Shown in pieces: positions 1 through 10,100 of a stretch of DNA of 16,893 nucleotides. The stretch is from the NCBI GenBank assembly GCA_021160885.1, contig JAGHBR010000505.1:1-16893 (forward strand), given 5' to 3'. Each line of letters begins with the position of its first letter. Within the stretch, counting starts at the first letter, position 1. The translations under genes were made by a program, and so were the position numbers. The notes beneath the pieces are model-generated. The model ran no database searches and had not been told where the DNA came from. It worked only from the letters and a program-made list of their open reading frames with translations. The stretch comes from Caldisericaceae bacterium. Lineage in GTDB: Bacteria; Calditrichota; Calditrichia; Calditrichales; Calditrichaceae.

Positions 1-1
1 G

Positions 2-1963
2 ACCGTTATTACTACAGAGGATTTAGAAGGTTTTTACGAAATCTTTCATGAAGAATTATCTAAAATTATCAATACTAAAAATTTATTTGTAGCTCTTTAT
101 GATCCCCAGCGCCAGATTTTTACTTTCCCTTTAATGAAGGATGAAATGGATGAGTTTGATTCGGCACCGGCCAAAGGCACTCTGAGTTATTATGTGATTC
201 AAAAAGGCAAACCCTGTTTGTTTACAGAAAAAGAGATGCTGGCTCTGGAAGAACAGGGCGTAATTGATCGTGTTGGTACGCCAGCTAAATGCTGGCTGGG
301 CATTCCATTGAAGATTGAAAATAATATAATTGGAATTCTGGTAGTACAGGATTATGAACGCGAGGATGCATATAACGAAGAGCACTTAAAATTATTAGAA
401 CTTTTAAGTACGAGTCTGGCAGCCGCCATTAATCAAAAACAAAATAGGCAAATAATTTCCCTGCTAACCAAAGGCATTGCTCAAAGTTCTTTGAGTTTGA
501 TGATTGCAGATCGCAAAGGAGATCTAATTTACCGAGACCTCCAGAATAATTCTGACATTTTTCCTGAATCAACAAATTTAAAAGAGATTTTAAAATACCA
601 CCTGGAAGGAGATGGCAGTTTTATTGATCGGTATATTGAAAATGGGCAAAAGTGGAATGGTGAAGTAATACGAAAGCTCAGTGAAAATCATATTCGCTGG
701 GAGTTTTTGTCCATCAATCCTGTTTTTAATGAAAATAACCAGATAACACATTTTGTGGTTGTAATTGAAGATATTACAGAGTCTAAAAAATTACAAAATC
801 AGTTACAACAGGCTCAAAAAATTGAATCCATTGGAACCCTTGCTGGTGGTATTGCACATGACTTTAACAATTTATTAACTGTGATCAATGGACACGCAGA
901 AATTGCCCTGTTGAAATTAAATCAGAATAAAAAAATCCATTCTGATATTGTTTCCATTCTTCATGCCGGAAAACGAGCAGCTAATTTAACCAGACAGTTA
1001 CTGGCTTTTAGCAGAAAACAAATTTATAAGGCAGAGTTGCTGGATATCAATCAAACGGTCCAATCCATGGAAAAAATGTTACGCCGTTTAATAGGTGAAG
1101 ATATTATTATTGAAATTGAATTAGCTCCAAATTTACCCTTAATTAAAGCTGATCCAAGCCAGCTGGAGCAGGTATTGCTGAATTTGGTTGTCAATGCTCG
1201 TGATGCCCTTAGAGAGTGGGACAAACGGGATAACAAGCAACCTAAGATTATTCGCATTAAGACTGAGAAAACAATAATTGACCGTGAGGCGCATCTGATT
1301 GATGAACCACGGGGCGGTACTTACATACAAATTAGCGTTTCTGATACTGGCATTGGAATGGATGGAGAGACTAAGAATAAGGTTTTTGAACCGTTTTTTA
1401 CAACGAAAGAGGTGGGGAAAGGTACCGGTCTGGGCCTGTCAACCGTTTACGGAATTGTAAAACAGAATAAAGGTTTTATCGAAATAGAAAGCGAGCCAGG
1501 GCAGGGGGCGACTTTTAAAATTTACTGGCCGGTGGAAAAGACAGAAAAACCAGCAATCAAAGCAGAAGAAGATCGCGAAAATATTGTATCCGGTAAAGGT
1601 AGAGTATTGGTAGTGGAAGATGATGAATCGGTGCGGGAATTCATTAAAGATATTCTTGAACATTCAGGCTATACGGTCCATTATGCCAGGGACGGCCAGC
1701 AAGCAGCAAAATATTTGCAAGAGGTGCGAAAGGAAAAACTGGACCTTGTCATTACGGATATGATTATGCCAGAAATGAATGGGAATGAATTGGCCGAGCT
1801 CATTCAGCGCACGCACCCGGAAGCTAAAATTCTATTTATTTCTGGATATACGGATACAAATATTATTCATGAACAATTGTCAAAAGAGGGAACCTTATTT
1901 CTTAATAAACCCTTTACCATAGTGGAATTGACCCAGACAGTCAAAAAACTGTTGGGGGAATAA
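2..1963 (+). CDS. Hybrid sensor histidine kinase with GAF, PAS, kinase core and C-terminal receiver (5'-truncated by window)
   Basis: The reading frame is open from base 2, so the true start lies left of the window; the ATG at 134 falls inside the GAF domain. Seen: a GAF-like region to about base 430; a PAS-like domain (about 450-780) ending in the usual VVIEDITE-type linker; a HisKA box with motif GGIAHDFNN and phospho-acceptor His at 857-859; a HATPase domain with an N-box (NLVVNARDAL), DTGIGM, FEPFFTTK and GTGLGLS; and a receiver from about 1600 with VVEDDES, phospho-acceptor Asp at 1757-1759 and Lys in LNKPF. The GGIAHDFNN form is typical of hybrid kinases of this architecture. No transmembrane segment is visible in this part, so it is probably cytoplasmic or has its input domain upstream. 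There is no HPt domain, so phosphate could pass to a separate protein. The signal sensed is unknown. Domain calls are secure. Confidence 0.93.
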   Translation, partial: TVITTEDLEGFYEIFHEELSKIINTKNLFVALYDPQRQIFTFPLMKDEMDEFDSAPAKGTLSYYVIQKGKPCLFTEKEMLALEEQGVIDRVGTPAKCWLGIPLKIENNIIGILVVQDYEREDAYNEEHLKLLELLSTSLAAAINQKQNRQIISLLTKGIAQSSLSLMIADRKGDLIYRDLQNNSDIFPESTNLKEILKYHLEGDGSFIDRYIENGQKWNGEVIRKLSENHIRWEFLSINPVFNENNQITHFVVVIEDITESKKLQNQLQQAQKIESIGTLAGGIAHDFNNLLTVINGHAEIALLKLNQNKKIHSDIVSILHAGKRAANLTRQLLAFSRKQIYKAELLDINQTVQSMEKMLRRLIGEDIIIEIELAPNLPLIKADPSQLEQVLLNLVVNARDALREWDKRDNKQPKIIRIKTEKTIIDREAHLIDEPRGGTYIQISVSDTGIGMDGETKNKVFEPFFTTKEVGKGTGLGLSTVYGIVKQNKGFIEIESEPGQGATFKIYWPVEKTEKPAIKAEEDRENIVSGKGRVLVVEDDESVREFIKDILEHSGYTVHYARDGQQAAKYLQEVRKEKLDLVITDMIMPEMNGNELAELIQRTHPEAKILFISGYTDTNIIHEQLSKEGTLFLNKPFTIVELTQTVKKLLGE

Positions 1964-2145
1964 CCGCTGCACAGCAGATTAAGAAAACTCCCCTATTTTT
2001 TTGCAAGTTTTTTAGAACCGATGAATTCCTTCTGTTCGTCCTTTTTAAATTCTTATAAAAAAAATGCCGCTCTTTTTTCTATTTTCTTTTTCGGAAAAGA
2101 ATGATTAAATTTATTGACTTAACAAATATAATAAAGAGGAAACAA

Positions 2146-3027
2146 ATGAAAACGCATTTTAATTGTATTCCCTGTATTTTAAGGCAAACCATTGATACCG
2201 TCAACCTGGCTACTGATCAGGAGGAAATCAAAAGACAGGTTGTAAATGAAATTTTAAATTACCTTACCACAATAGATTTTAATGATCCTCCGCCTGTGAT
2301 TGGTAAAAATGTTTATCGAATAATTCACGAAAAAACAGGAAATCATGATCCTTATCATGAAATTAAACAACGTTACAACCAGCTGGCATTGTCGTTTTAT
2401 GATGACCTGTTAAAAATTGTATTCAGGAATTCTGAACCGGTTCAAATGGCCGCTAAATTAGCGGTTGCCGGAAATGTAATCGATTTTGGCGCTCAGGTGA
2501 AGGATATAGATATCTATCAAACCATTCATTCTATTGAAGAACTATCCTTTGAAATTAATGATTTTGAAACTTTTATTAATGATTTGAGCAGAACGAGAAA
2601 GATTTTATATTTGGCAGACAATGCAGGTGAAATCGTTTTTGATCGATTGTTTATTGAAATTTTACAACGGTATTATCCGGAATTGGGCCTGGAATTTACG
2701 GTTGTCGTGCGTGGGGAACCCATTATTAATGATGCTACGCGTGAAGATGCCAATATGGTAGGATTGGACAAAATTGCTCATATCATCGATTCCGGGGATG
2801 GAGCGCCTGCAACAGTACTTCAACATGCTTCTTCGGAATTAAAGAAGGCCTTTCAGGATGCTGATCTAATTATTTCCAAAGGCATGGGGAATTATGAAAC
2901 TCTGGATGACAGAAATGAACTCATTTACTATTTATTGCGTGTAAAATGCCCACAGGTGAGCCAGGTTATTGGAGCCAAAGAAGGGAGCCTGGTTTTTAAA
3001 CGGAATGAAAACTATCCGCATGAGTAA
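2146..3027 (+). CDS. DUF89 / ARMT1-like metal-dependent phosphatase
   Basis: A 293-aa cytosolic protein of the DUF89 (damage-control phosphatase ARMT1-like) family. Family members are metal-dependent phosphatases proposed to remove damaged or excess sugar phosphates and related metabolites; the substrate here cannot be told. Seen, numbered from the chosen start: N-terminal CxxC (C7, C10) as in the prokaryotic subfamily, AGNVIDFG (108-115), the hallmark DNAGEIVFD (158-166), INDAT with D196, and KGMGNYETL (245-253). The start at 2146 is chosen because AAGAGGA (2134-2140) lies 5 nt before it and the conserved CxxC follows at once. An in-frame ATG at 2101 would add 15 residues but has no ribosome binding site. 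The gene converges on the receiver gene with a 7-nt gap. The family call is firm; the physiological role is open. Confidence 0.9.
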   Translation: MKTHFNCIPCILRQTIDTVNLATDQEEIKRQVVNEILNYLTTIDFNDPPPVIGKNVYRIIHEKTGNHDPYHEIKQRYNQLALSFYDDLLKIVFRNSEPVQMAAKLAVAGNVIDFGAQVKDIDIYQTIHSIEELSFEINDFETFINDLSRTRKILYLADNAGEIVFDRLFIEILQRYYPELGLEFTVVVRGEPIINDATREDANMVGLDKIAHIIDSGDGAPATVLQHASSELKKAFQDADLIISKGMGNYETLDDRNELIYYLLRVKCPQVSQVIGAKEGSLVFKRNENYPHE

Positions 3028-3034
3028 AAACCTT

Positions 3035-3397
3035 TTAGTTTGAATTGATAAGAGAATTAATCCCTGCAACCAGTTCCTCAATATCGAAGGGCTTTTCAAT
3101 GTACAAGTTTGCTCCAATTTCCAAAGGATTGGGATTGATATGTTTAATCTCAACTGCGCTAATCATGATTATTGGAACGTCCGCATTAATTTTTCTGATT
3201 TGGCGAATTAATTCCAGTCCGTTCAAACCAAACATTTTAAAGTCCAATAAAATACAATCGGCTTTTTGCTTAGATAGATATTCTTCTACATTAAAAGGAT
3301 TGGACATCACATCAACTTTAAAATCCTTCATTTCTAAAATATTTTTTAAAGAGTTGACAAAAACCCAGTCGTCGTCAATGGCTAATATTTTTTTCAT
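3035..3397 (-). CDS. Single-domain (CheY-like) response regulator
   Basis: A 120-aa receiver domain with no output domain. Seen: the acidic pocket in IDDD (D8-D10), phospho-acceptor D52 in LLDFKM, the Ser80 switch residue in MISA, and Lys102 in EKPF. All the residues needed for phosphorylation are therefore present. On the minus strand GAGG (3408-3405) lies 7 nt before the ATG, which fixes the start. Such stand-alone receivers relay phosphate in a phosphorelay or control a partner protein by binding. A hybrid kinase lies about 1.1 kb away, but on the other strand and beyond the DUF89 gene, so a functional pairing is only a guess. Confidence 0.93.
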   Translation of the reverse strand: MKKILAIDDDWVFVNSLKNILEMKDFKVDVMSNPFNVEEYLSKQKADCILLDFKMFGLNGLELIRQIRKINADVPIIMISAVEIKHINPNPLEIGANLYIEKPFDIEELVAGINSLINSN

Positions 3398-3496
3398 GTG
3401 TTCGCCTCATGATTCCACTTTGCATCAATTTATTTAAATATGTCACAAAAATACAACACAATGCAATATTTAGTTGAATTTTTTTTAACAATCAGG

Positions 3497-3633
3497 ATGA
3501 AACCTTTGAAAAAATCATTAAGAATGTCATTTCCGCGCAGACGGGAATCTCTAAGTTATTGTAAATATTAGATTCCGCATCAAGTGCGGAATGATGATTT
3601 TGGAGAATCCCCGATTTTTTTCAAAGGTTTCAT
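3497..3633. repeat. Long palindromic element (MITE-like or REP doublet) with 18-bp terminal inverted repeats
   Basis: The left end, ATGAAACCTTTGAAAAAA (3497-3514), is a perfect inverted match of 3616-3633. Inside are two hairpins. One is at 3529-3548, with stem ATTTCCG / CGGGAAT including one G:T pair. The other is at 3572-3592, with stem ATTCCGCA / TGCGGAAT, 8 bp, perfect, 5-nt loop. The two are inverted copies of each other, and GGAATCT (3544-3550) pairs with AGATTCC (3570-3576), so the whole element can form one long imperfect hairpin. A further inverted pair, TTTTAAC (3483-3489) and GTTAAAA (3634-3640), flanks it, offset by 7 nt on the left. No coding capacity and no clear target-site duplication. 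It resembles the dispersed GTCATTCCCGC-type repeats of many bacterial genomes, but copy number cannot be judged here. Confidence 0.75.
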
Positions 3634-3764
3634 GTTAAAATTTAAATCAAATTTATTCCCCAGTTCTTTGTTACTTAGTGGTTCAGATACCTAATCCAAA
3701 TGCATTCTGGAAGGAGAATAACAAAATTGAGAAATTTTCATTCAAACTGAGAGAAAAAAGGGCG

Positions 3765-3788
3765 AAATTTCCACAATTAAGGAAATTT
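3765..3788. repeat. AT-rich inverted repeat, 8-bp arms
   Basis: AAATTTCC (3765-3772) and GGAAATTT (3781-3788) are perfect inverted arms around an 8-nt AT-only-like spacer. It could be a small hairpin or a dimeric regulator site in the region upstream of sprA. In DNA this AT-rich it could also arise by chance. Confidence 0.35.
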
Positions 3789-3915
3789 TCTACAGTCAGC
3801 CTTTAAGTCGACTTTCGCTGTTCTTTAGCCGAATCCTATTTTGTCCAAATGATTTTGCTTCATCCCACCAGGGCGGACAGACCGTTATGACAGTGAAGGT
3901 CTAAAATACAGAGCA

Positions 3916-3936
3916 CGAAATTCGAAATTTAAATTT
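3916..3936. repeat. Short heptamer tandem repeat (CGAAATT x2 plus a degenerate unit)
   Basis: Two exact CGAAATT units (3916-3922 and 3923-3929) are followed by TAAATTT (3930-3936) in the same 7-nt register. Its period and AT-rich composition match those of the repeat at 13141-13190. Three units are too few to be sure that it is more than chance. Confidence 0.35.
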
Positions 3937-4087
3937 AGCAGTTCATTGCTTAAGCTATCTCTGAAACTAACGAGCCACTCCTGCGTTCAAAAGAAATTGA
4001 CCAGAAGCTACTAAATTTAGGTATTGAAATAGATTTGAATTGAAATTAATATCCCTTTAAATTCAATGTTTTAATTTAATGCTTTAA

Positions 4088-4105
4088 ATGGAGGAGGTTT
4101 TATAG
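4088..4105 (+). promoter_or_regulatory. Mini-ORF carrying an AGGAGG motif in the sprA leader
   Basis: ATG GAG GAG GTT TTA TAG encodes five residues and contains the only strong Shine-Dalgarno-like purine run (GGAGGAGG, 4089-4096) near sprA. The run lies about 50 nt before the sprA ATG, too far to act on it directly. It may be a leader peptide, part of a structured 5' UTR, or coincidence. Confidence 0.25.
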
Positions 4106-4145
4106 AACCACTTGCTACTGTAAGTTTATTTTGACGTTAAATTGA

Positions 4146-7100
4146 ATGGGTAATGAAAAAGATTTGAAAAAATATCTGGTTTTGAAGAATAATCTTCTCC
4201 ATTGGAAGCAGAATATAGTTTTACTGGCAATATTGCTTTTTTCATTGTCAGCTTTTGCTCAAATTGGTATTCGCGTACCACCTCCGCCAAAAACCGTACG
4301 TCTGTTTGAACCTGCCATTGAAGGCATGGCTAAATTAAAGTACGACTCAACGCTGTTTTTTAAACGGCCCAATGTTTTTCGTCGTCAGGTCACCATGGAT
4401 TCCACCGCACGTTTTATTTCGTTTAGCGAAGTTATTGACGGTACTGATATTTTTTTACCAGCAGTGGTTGATCTGGAAACCTACGTGAAATTACGCTTAA
4501 AATATGACACTCAAAAGCTATGGCGCCAGGCGGTCACTTATCAATTCGGGCAACAAACCGAAAGCGGCTTTGGGGCCATTAAGTTAGATATTCCGCTGCA
4601 TATTAAAAGCAAAACCTTTACGCGCATTTTTGGTTCCGATCGAATTGGCTTGCGAGTGACAGGTAATATTTCCTTTGACCTTTCCGGTCGTAGTGAAAAA
4701 CGCTCAGGTTCCGCAATTTCTGCTCTGGAAAATCAGAACACTTTTAGCCCGCGGTTTAAACAAACCCAGCAGTTTACGGTTGAAGGGAAAATCGGCGAAA
4801 AAGTCACCGTTTCTGTAGAGCAAAACAGCGAGGCTACCGTTGATATTGAAAACACATTGAAGCTTCGCTACGATGGCGATGAAGACGAGATTGTGCAAAG
4901 TATTGAGGCGGGTAATATTTCCCTTAGTTTACCGGCTACAAAATATGTGATCTTCGGTGGCTCAAATAAGGGCTTATTCGGGCTTAAAGCGAACTTGCAA
5001 ATGGGCAACCTTTACATGACTACCATTGCCTCTCTGGAAAAAGGCCAACAGCAGGAGTTGACCATTAGCGGTAGCGCTAAAGAATCGAATACCACCATCC
5101 GCGATTATGAGTTTATTAAAAACCGCTATTTTTTCATCGACAATTTTTATCGTGACCGTTTTGAAGATGGTTTAAAGGATGATCCGCAAACTTTCTCTTT
5201 TGTGGCAGGCACGGAGATTCTACAATTAGAAGTTTGGGTTTCCACGAGTTATGCAGATGATGGCGTACGCCGCGGTGTAGCCACCATTGATCCCTGGTCT
5301 TATCTGGATGCCGATCTTAAATATCAAAATATCGATTTGGACACCGTGCAAACGGATGAACGCACCAAGCAAACCGGCTATTTCCGACAATTACAAGAAG
5401 GTAAAGATTATTTTTACGACAAGTACCGTGGGTTCTTTTGGCTCAACCAGGGAATTGAAAACAATCAAATTCTGGCTGTTGCTTATGCCACCGCACAGGC
5501 TTTTAGCGATCCAAACGTGCCGACGGTAGGTACGCTCAGTGAAACTTTACAGGATACCAGCCAGGTGGTTATTTTAAAATTGATCAAACCCCGCCAGATG
5601 CAGCCATCTTACGATGAAACCTGGCCCCTGATGATGCGCAACGTTTACTTTTTAGGCGGCACCAACATTGAAAAAGATGGTTTTGAACTGCGTATTGAAA
5701 ACAACGTTAACGGCACACACCAAATTTACCCGGAAGGCAGCGACAAAACCTATTTGAATTTGTTAGACCTCGACCTGTTGGATGAAAACGGAAATCGTGT
5801 GGAAGGCGGTGACGAAAAGGTTGATTATAATCCTTACATTATTGATTTTAAAAATGGAATATTGATTTTTCCCTGCCTGCAGCCTTTTAATCCGGAAAAG
5901 GGCAGCCGCTTTGAGGGCAGGCTGCCGGAAAAAGACCTGGTCGATATGTACAGGTTGAACAATTCCAACAGTTCGGAATTTGTAAAACGCAGTAAATTCG
6001 AGATTATTGTAACGTCCAAGAGTACCAAATCTACTTTTGATTTAGGCTTTTACGTTCTGGAAGGCAGCGAAGTGGTTACTCTTGGCGGCCGCACGCTGAC
6101 GCGCGACAAAGATTACCTGATTGACTATTTTACGGGGCAGTTGACCCTGCTTTCGGCAGAAGCCAAACGCAGCAGCTCCAATATTCAAATCAAATACGAG
6201 CGCGCCAATCTCTTTCAGCTGGACAAAAAAACCATTTTTGGTACTCGTCTGGAGTACCGTTTCTGGAATAAATCCTTTATTGGTTTTACGGCCCTGTACA
6301 TGAACAAGAGTACGCTGGATCAACGTGTGCGTGTGGGCCAGGAACCGTTCCGTAATTTTGTCTGGGATATTAATGCTTCGTTTGATTTTGAACCGAGGTT
6401 TATTACACGCGCCTTAGACAAACTACCCATTGTAGAAACTAATGCCGATTCACGTATTGAAATTGAAGGTGAGTTTGCGCAGGTACTGCCCAATCCCAAC
6501 ACATTGAACAGTAACAGCACAGGGGACAAAGACGGCGTGGCTTACATTGATGATTTTGAAGCCAGTAAACGCACAACAACTTTAGGCATCCGTTACCGCA
6601 CCTGGTCAATGGCCAGTGCGCCGGTCATCATTCCCCGCCTGGGCGATCAACCAATTCATGTGCTGGATGCCGATAAGGCCAGGGCACACATTGTCTGGTT
6701 TAATCCCTACCGCCAGGTGCCCATCAAAGACATCTGGCCAAATCGTGATGTTAATGCCCAAACAGGGCAAACAACAGATGTGCTGGGAATTGACATCTGG
6801 CGCGATAAGGGTAGCGATCCGGACAGCGCCTGGGCTGGCATCATGCGCTCTACGGCATCTTTTGCCAACCAGGAAAAGACCAAATACATCGAATTGTGGA
6901 TTTTAGGTAATCAGGGTACGGTCCATATTGATATCGGGCAAATTTCAGAAGACTGGTATGTGCGCGGAAAGAATGTTCGTGGCGAAGACAGTTACGGCAG
7001 TTTAAATACGGAAGACAAGAACAACAATGGTCTTTTGGAAGAAGAGGAAGATGTCGGATTGGACGGCATCCCGAATGGAAACCCGGGAGACGATCCCTAT

Positions 7101-10100
7101 GACAATTGGCGCGAACCGCAGTTAAATGCCTGGAACCGCTACGATGGCGTGCTTTACGATGGCATCAATGGCACCGAAGGCAACAGTCAGTCAAGGGAAG
7201 CGCATTACCCCGACACTGAAGACCTGGATGGCGACGGGCAGTTATCGACAATCAACTCTTATTTTGAGTACACTTTTTCATTGGATGAAAATAATCCTGA
7301 CGAAAATGCCCGAAGATGGCTGGTTGGTTCCACTGAAAAAGGCTGGCGTCAGTTCAGGATTCCATTGAAAGAATTTACGCGAGCTATTAATGATCCGGAC
7401 ACTACCTTTCAGCAGATTATGAATGTGCGCCTGTGGTTCAGCGATTTGCCAGAGGAAGAGCGCACACGAATTTTGATTGCTACCTTTGATTTTGTGGGTA
7501 ACGAATGGGAAGAAAGCGGAATTGCCAATGATGAAAAATCACGCTTTGTAAAAAATGATTCGGTTTTTACCCTGGCTGTTTACAATACCGAAGAGAATGT
7601 GGAAGAGATTCCCGGGGGGCCGGAACCTTACCATTCACCGCCCGGCGTTACCGGTGTGCGCGACCGCATTACGCGGGCCATGTCTAAAGAACAATCGCTG
7701 GTCATGCGCTTTTTTGGTCTGCAGCCCGGCCAATTGGCCGAAGCCCGCAAACAGCTTTACCAAAAGGTGAGTCTGGTGGATTACAAAAAACTCAAGCTAT
7801 TTGTTCATGGCGATCGCATGTTGCCGGCTGAACCGCCAGAGTACAACGAAAGCGGCATCCCGCAATCGGAACCGTCGCCCATTCGTTTCTATTTGCGCTT
7901 TGGTTCTGATGATAAAAACTATTACGAATACGGGCAGGATATTTACGCTCACTGGCATCCGGACAATAAAATTGAGATTGATCTGGACGCCCTGGCAGCC
8001 ATTAAATCCATTGACTCACTGAATATTGGCACGGTGGACAGCCTGGTTTACTTTAAAAAGCTGCCCGGAAAGGTGGAAGCCTATTACAAAGCAGCGGGCA
8101 AACCAAGCCTGAACACCATTCGCTATTTTGTCATCGGAGTTAAGCATCGTGGCGATGAACCAGGTAGAAGCAATACGCCATTTACCGGCGAGGTCTGGCT
8201 GGATGAACTGCGCCTTTCGGATGTGCGCAAAGTTAAGGCTACGGCCATGCGTCTTTCGACCAATATGAAATTTGCCGATGTCTTTCGTTTTAATGCTCAG
8301 TGGGAGAGTAAGGATGCCGATTTCCACAATGTCAGCAAACAGTTTGGTTCGGGCAACACAGATGAACGGCAAAATTACTCAGCAAAGCTCTATCTGCATA
8401 AATTCTTGCCTGATTTTCTGGACCTGTCGATTCCCATTGATGCACGGGCTTCCTTTAGCCGCAGTATTCCAAAGTATGTGACCAATACCGATCAGTTAAC
8501 GCACTACCAGAACGATACTTTCACAAAAAAGTTAAAATCACTTTTGGGCCTGCGGAAACTTCCTGATGAATTACAGACCATTACCAATAAGAGTGAAGTT
8601 TTTGGCATAGGAACCACCATTAAAAAACGCTCCAAATCCAAATTTTGGTTATTGCGTTACACGCTTGACGGCATGACCCTGGATGTGGATTATTCGAAAA
8701 AGAAAAGCAGTAACTGGGAAACCGCCTTTAACCGTTCTGAACTCTTCAAAGAGTCTTTTGTCTATTCCATCCCCTTCGGGCGCAATAATTCCATTGAACC
8801 GTTTAAATTCTTGAAAAATGTGCCGCTGCTTAAAAAACTGAGTACGCAAAAATTTTACTACACCCCTTCCAATGCCAGTTTTAATTTGAGCATTTCCGAT
8901 AATAAAAGGGAATTGTTACGCCGAAGTACGCCTAAACTGAATGTAACCAAAAATCTTAATACCTCTCGTTCTTTCCGGCTGAATTACAAAATGTTTAACA
9001 GCCTTGATTTTAGTTATTCCAGAAATTACACTTCCGATGCTGACGTAAAAGGGTACACCTACAAAAAACTAATTAATCGCATTTTTAGTAAAGGTGATTT
9101 TGGCCTGGACACCAACATTCGTCAACAATTTCAGAGCAACTACAAGCCAACCTTTACCAGATGGCTGAAACCAAGCTTTACCTTTAGTAGTAATTTTAGC
9201 TATCAGGTGGTGATGCCCAACGAGTACAAGAATGCTTCCAATTCCATTAATAAACGGCTGGACTTGAATTTTAATCCTGGAGAATTCATTAAATCCATTT
9301 ACACACCAAAGAAAAAATCCACCCATACTCGTCGCCCGACGGCCAGCAGACGTCGCCGCTCGATCCGTAAAAAAGCCGAAGACCAGAAAACAACCGAACT
9401 CACGGAAAAGAAGGAAGAAAAGAAAGGATTCTCCTTTCCCAATCCTTTAATATGGGTTTACAACACCATCGCCAGTTGGAGCAATGTGCGCACCAGTATT
9501 TCACAGGATAATCGGGTACAACATCGCTATTTGGCCGGCATGCCTAACTGGCGCTATCAGTTTGGTTTTTCACGCAGTCCTGGCATTCCTCAGGACTCAA
9601 CGCTTGATGTGAATTTGGTTGGTCCGGTTGAGAGTAAAACCCTTTCTGTACGGACGTCAACCAGTTTTAAAATAATGAGCAATGTACGGGCTTCGCTGAC
9701 ACATGATCTCCGCTCACAGGAAAGCCGTTCCGATTATGGCAAATCAGGCTCCGGAAGTAAATCAACTTCTTACTTTTTCATGGGCGATGATCCTAAAGCC
9801 AAATTTCACGGCCTGACGTCGATAAATGCTTTAATTCCGGATTGGAATGTGCAGGTCAGCGGACTGGAAAAGATGTTCTTCTTTCCCAAATTTGCCCGTT
9901 CTGTCAGCTTAACCCATGCGCACACCAGTAAGTACACCGAAAATTTGACCCTTAAACTGGGCGGTGGCTTTTTGCCTTCTACACAAACTTTTACGAACGC
10001 CTGGCAACCGCTGGTTGGTCTTAACATTTCTACCAAATGGGGTGTTACCGGCACGGCTCGCTTCACCAGCACTACCAATTTTTCTTATTCTAACAGTGGC

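Larger units (their letters stand above)
3398..4145. other. 748-bp AT-rich intergenic region upstream of sprA
   Basis: No protein gene, tRNA or rRNA is visible on either strand; all frames are broken by frequent stops. It holds both 5' regions, as the receiver gene is transcribed leftward and sprA rightward. Contents: a long palindrome (3497-3633), an 8-bp inverted repeat (3765-3788), a short CGAAATT heptamer repeat (3916-3936), and an AGGAGG-containing mini-ORF (4088-4105) just before sprA. The part from about 3790 to 3900 is less AT-rich and remains unexplained. I could not identify a convincing promoter, although at least two are expected here. Confidence 0.7.

Noticed and set aside
2084..2101. 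Hairpin TTCTTTT / AAAAGAA as a terminator after the kinase gene
   Set aside because: The 7-bp stem has one G:C-type pair only and no T-run follows; it is too weak to call.
2101..2145. Upstream ATG giving a 15-residue longer DUF89 protein
   Set aside because: No ribosome binding site precedes it, while 2146 has AAGAGGA at good spacing and the conserved CxxC follows directly.
3045..3437. Plus-strand open frame of 130 codons opposite the receiver gene
   Set aside because: It is the antisense of a clear receiver domain with all key residues, and its own translation resembles no family.
3497..3633. CRISPR array or tRNA gene in the palindromic region
   Set aside because: There are no regularly spaced direct repeats, and the hairpins do not form a tRNA cloverleaf with the conserved T-loop bases.
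3790..3910. Possible remnant of a coding gene in the less AT-rich part of the intergenic region
   Set aside because: The minus-strand frames I translated across it stop within a few codons, and no open frame of useful length is present on either strand.
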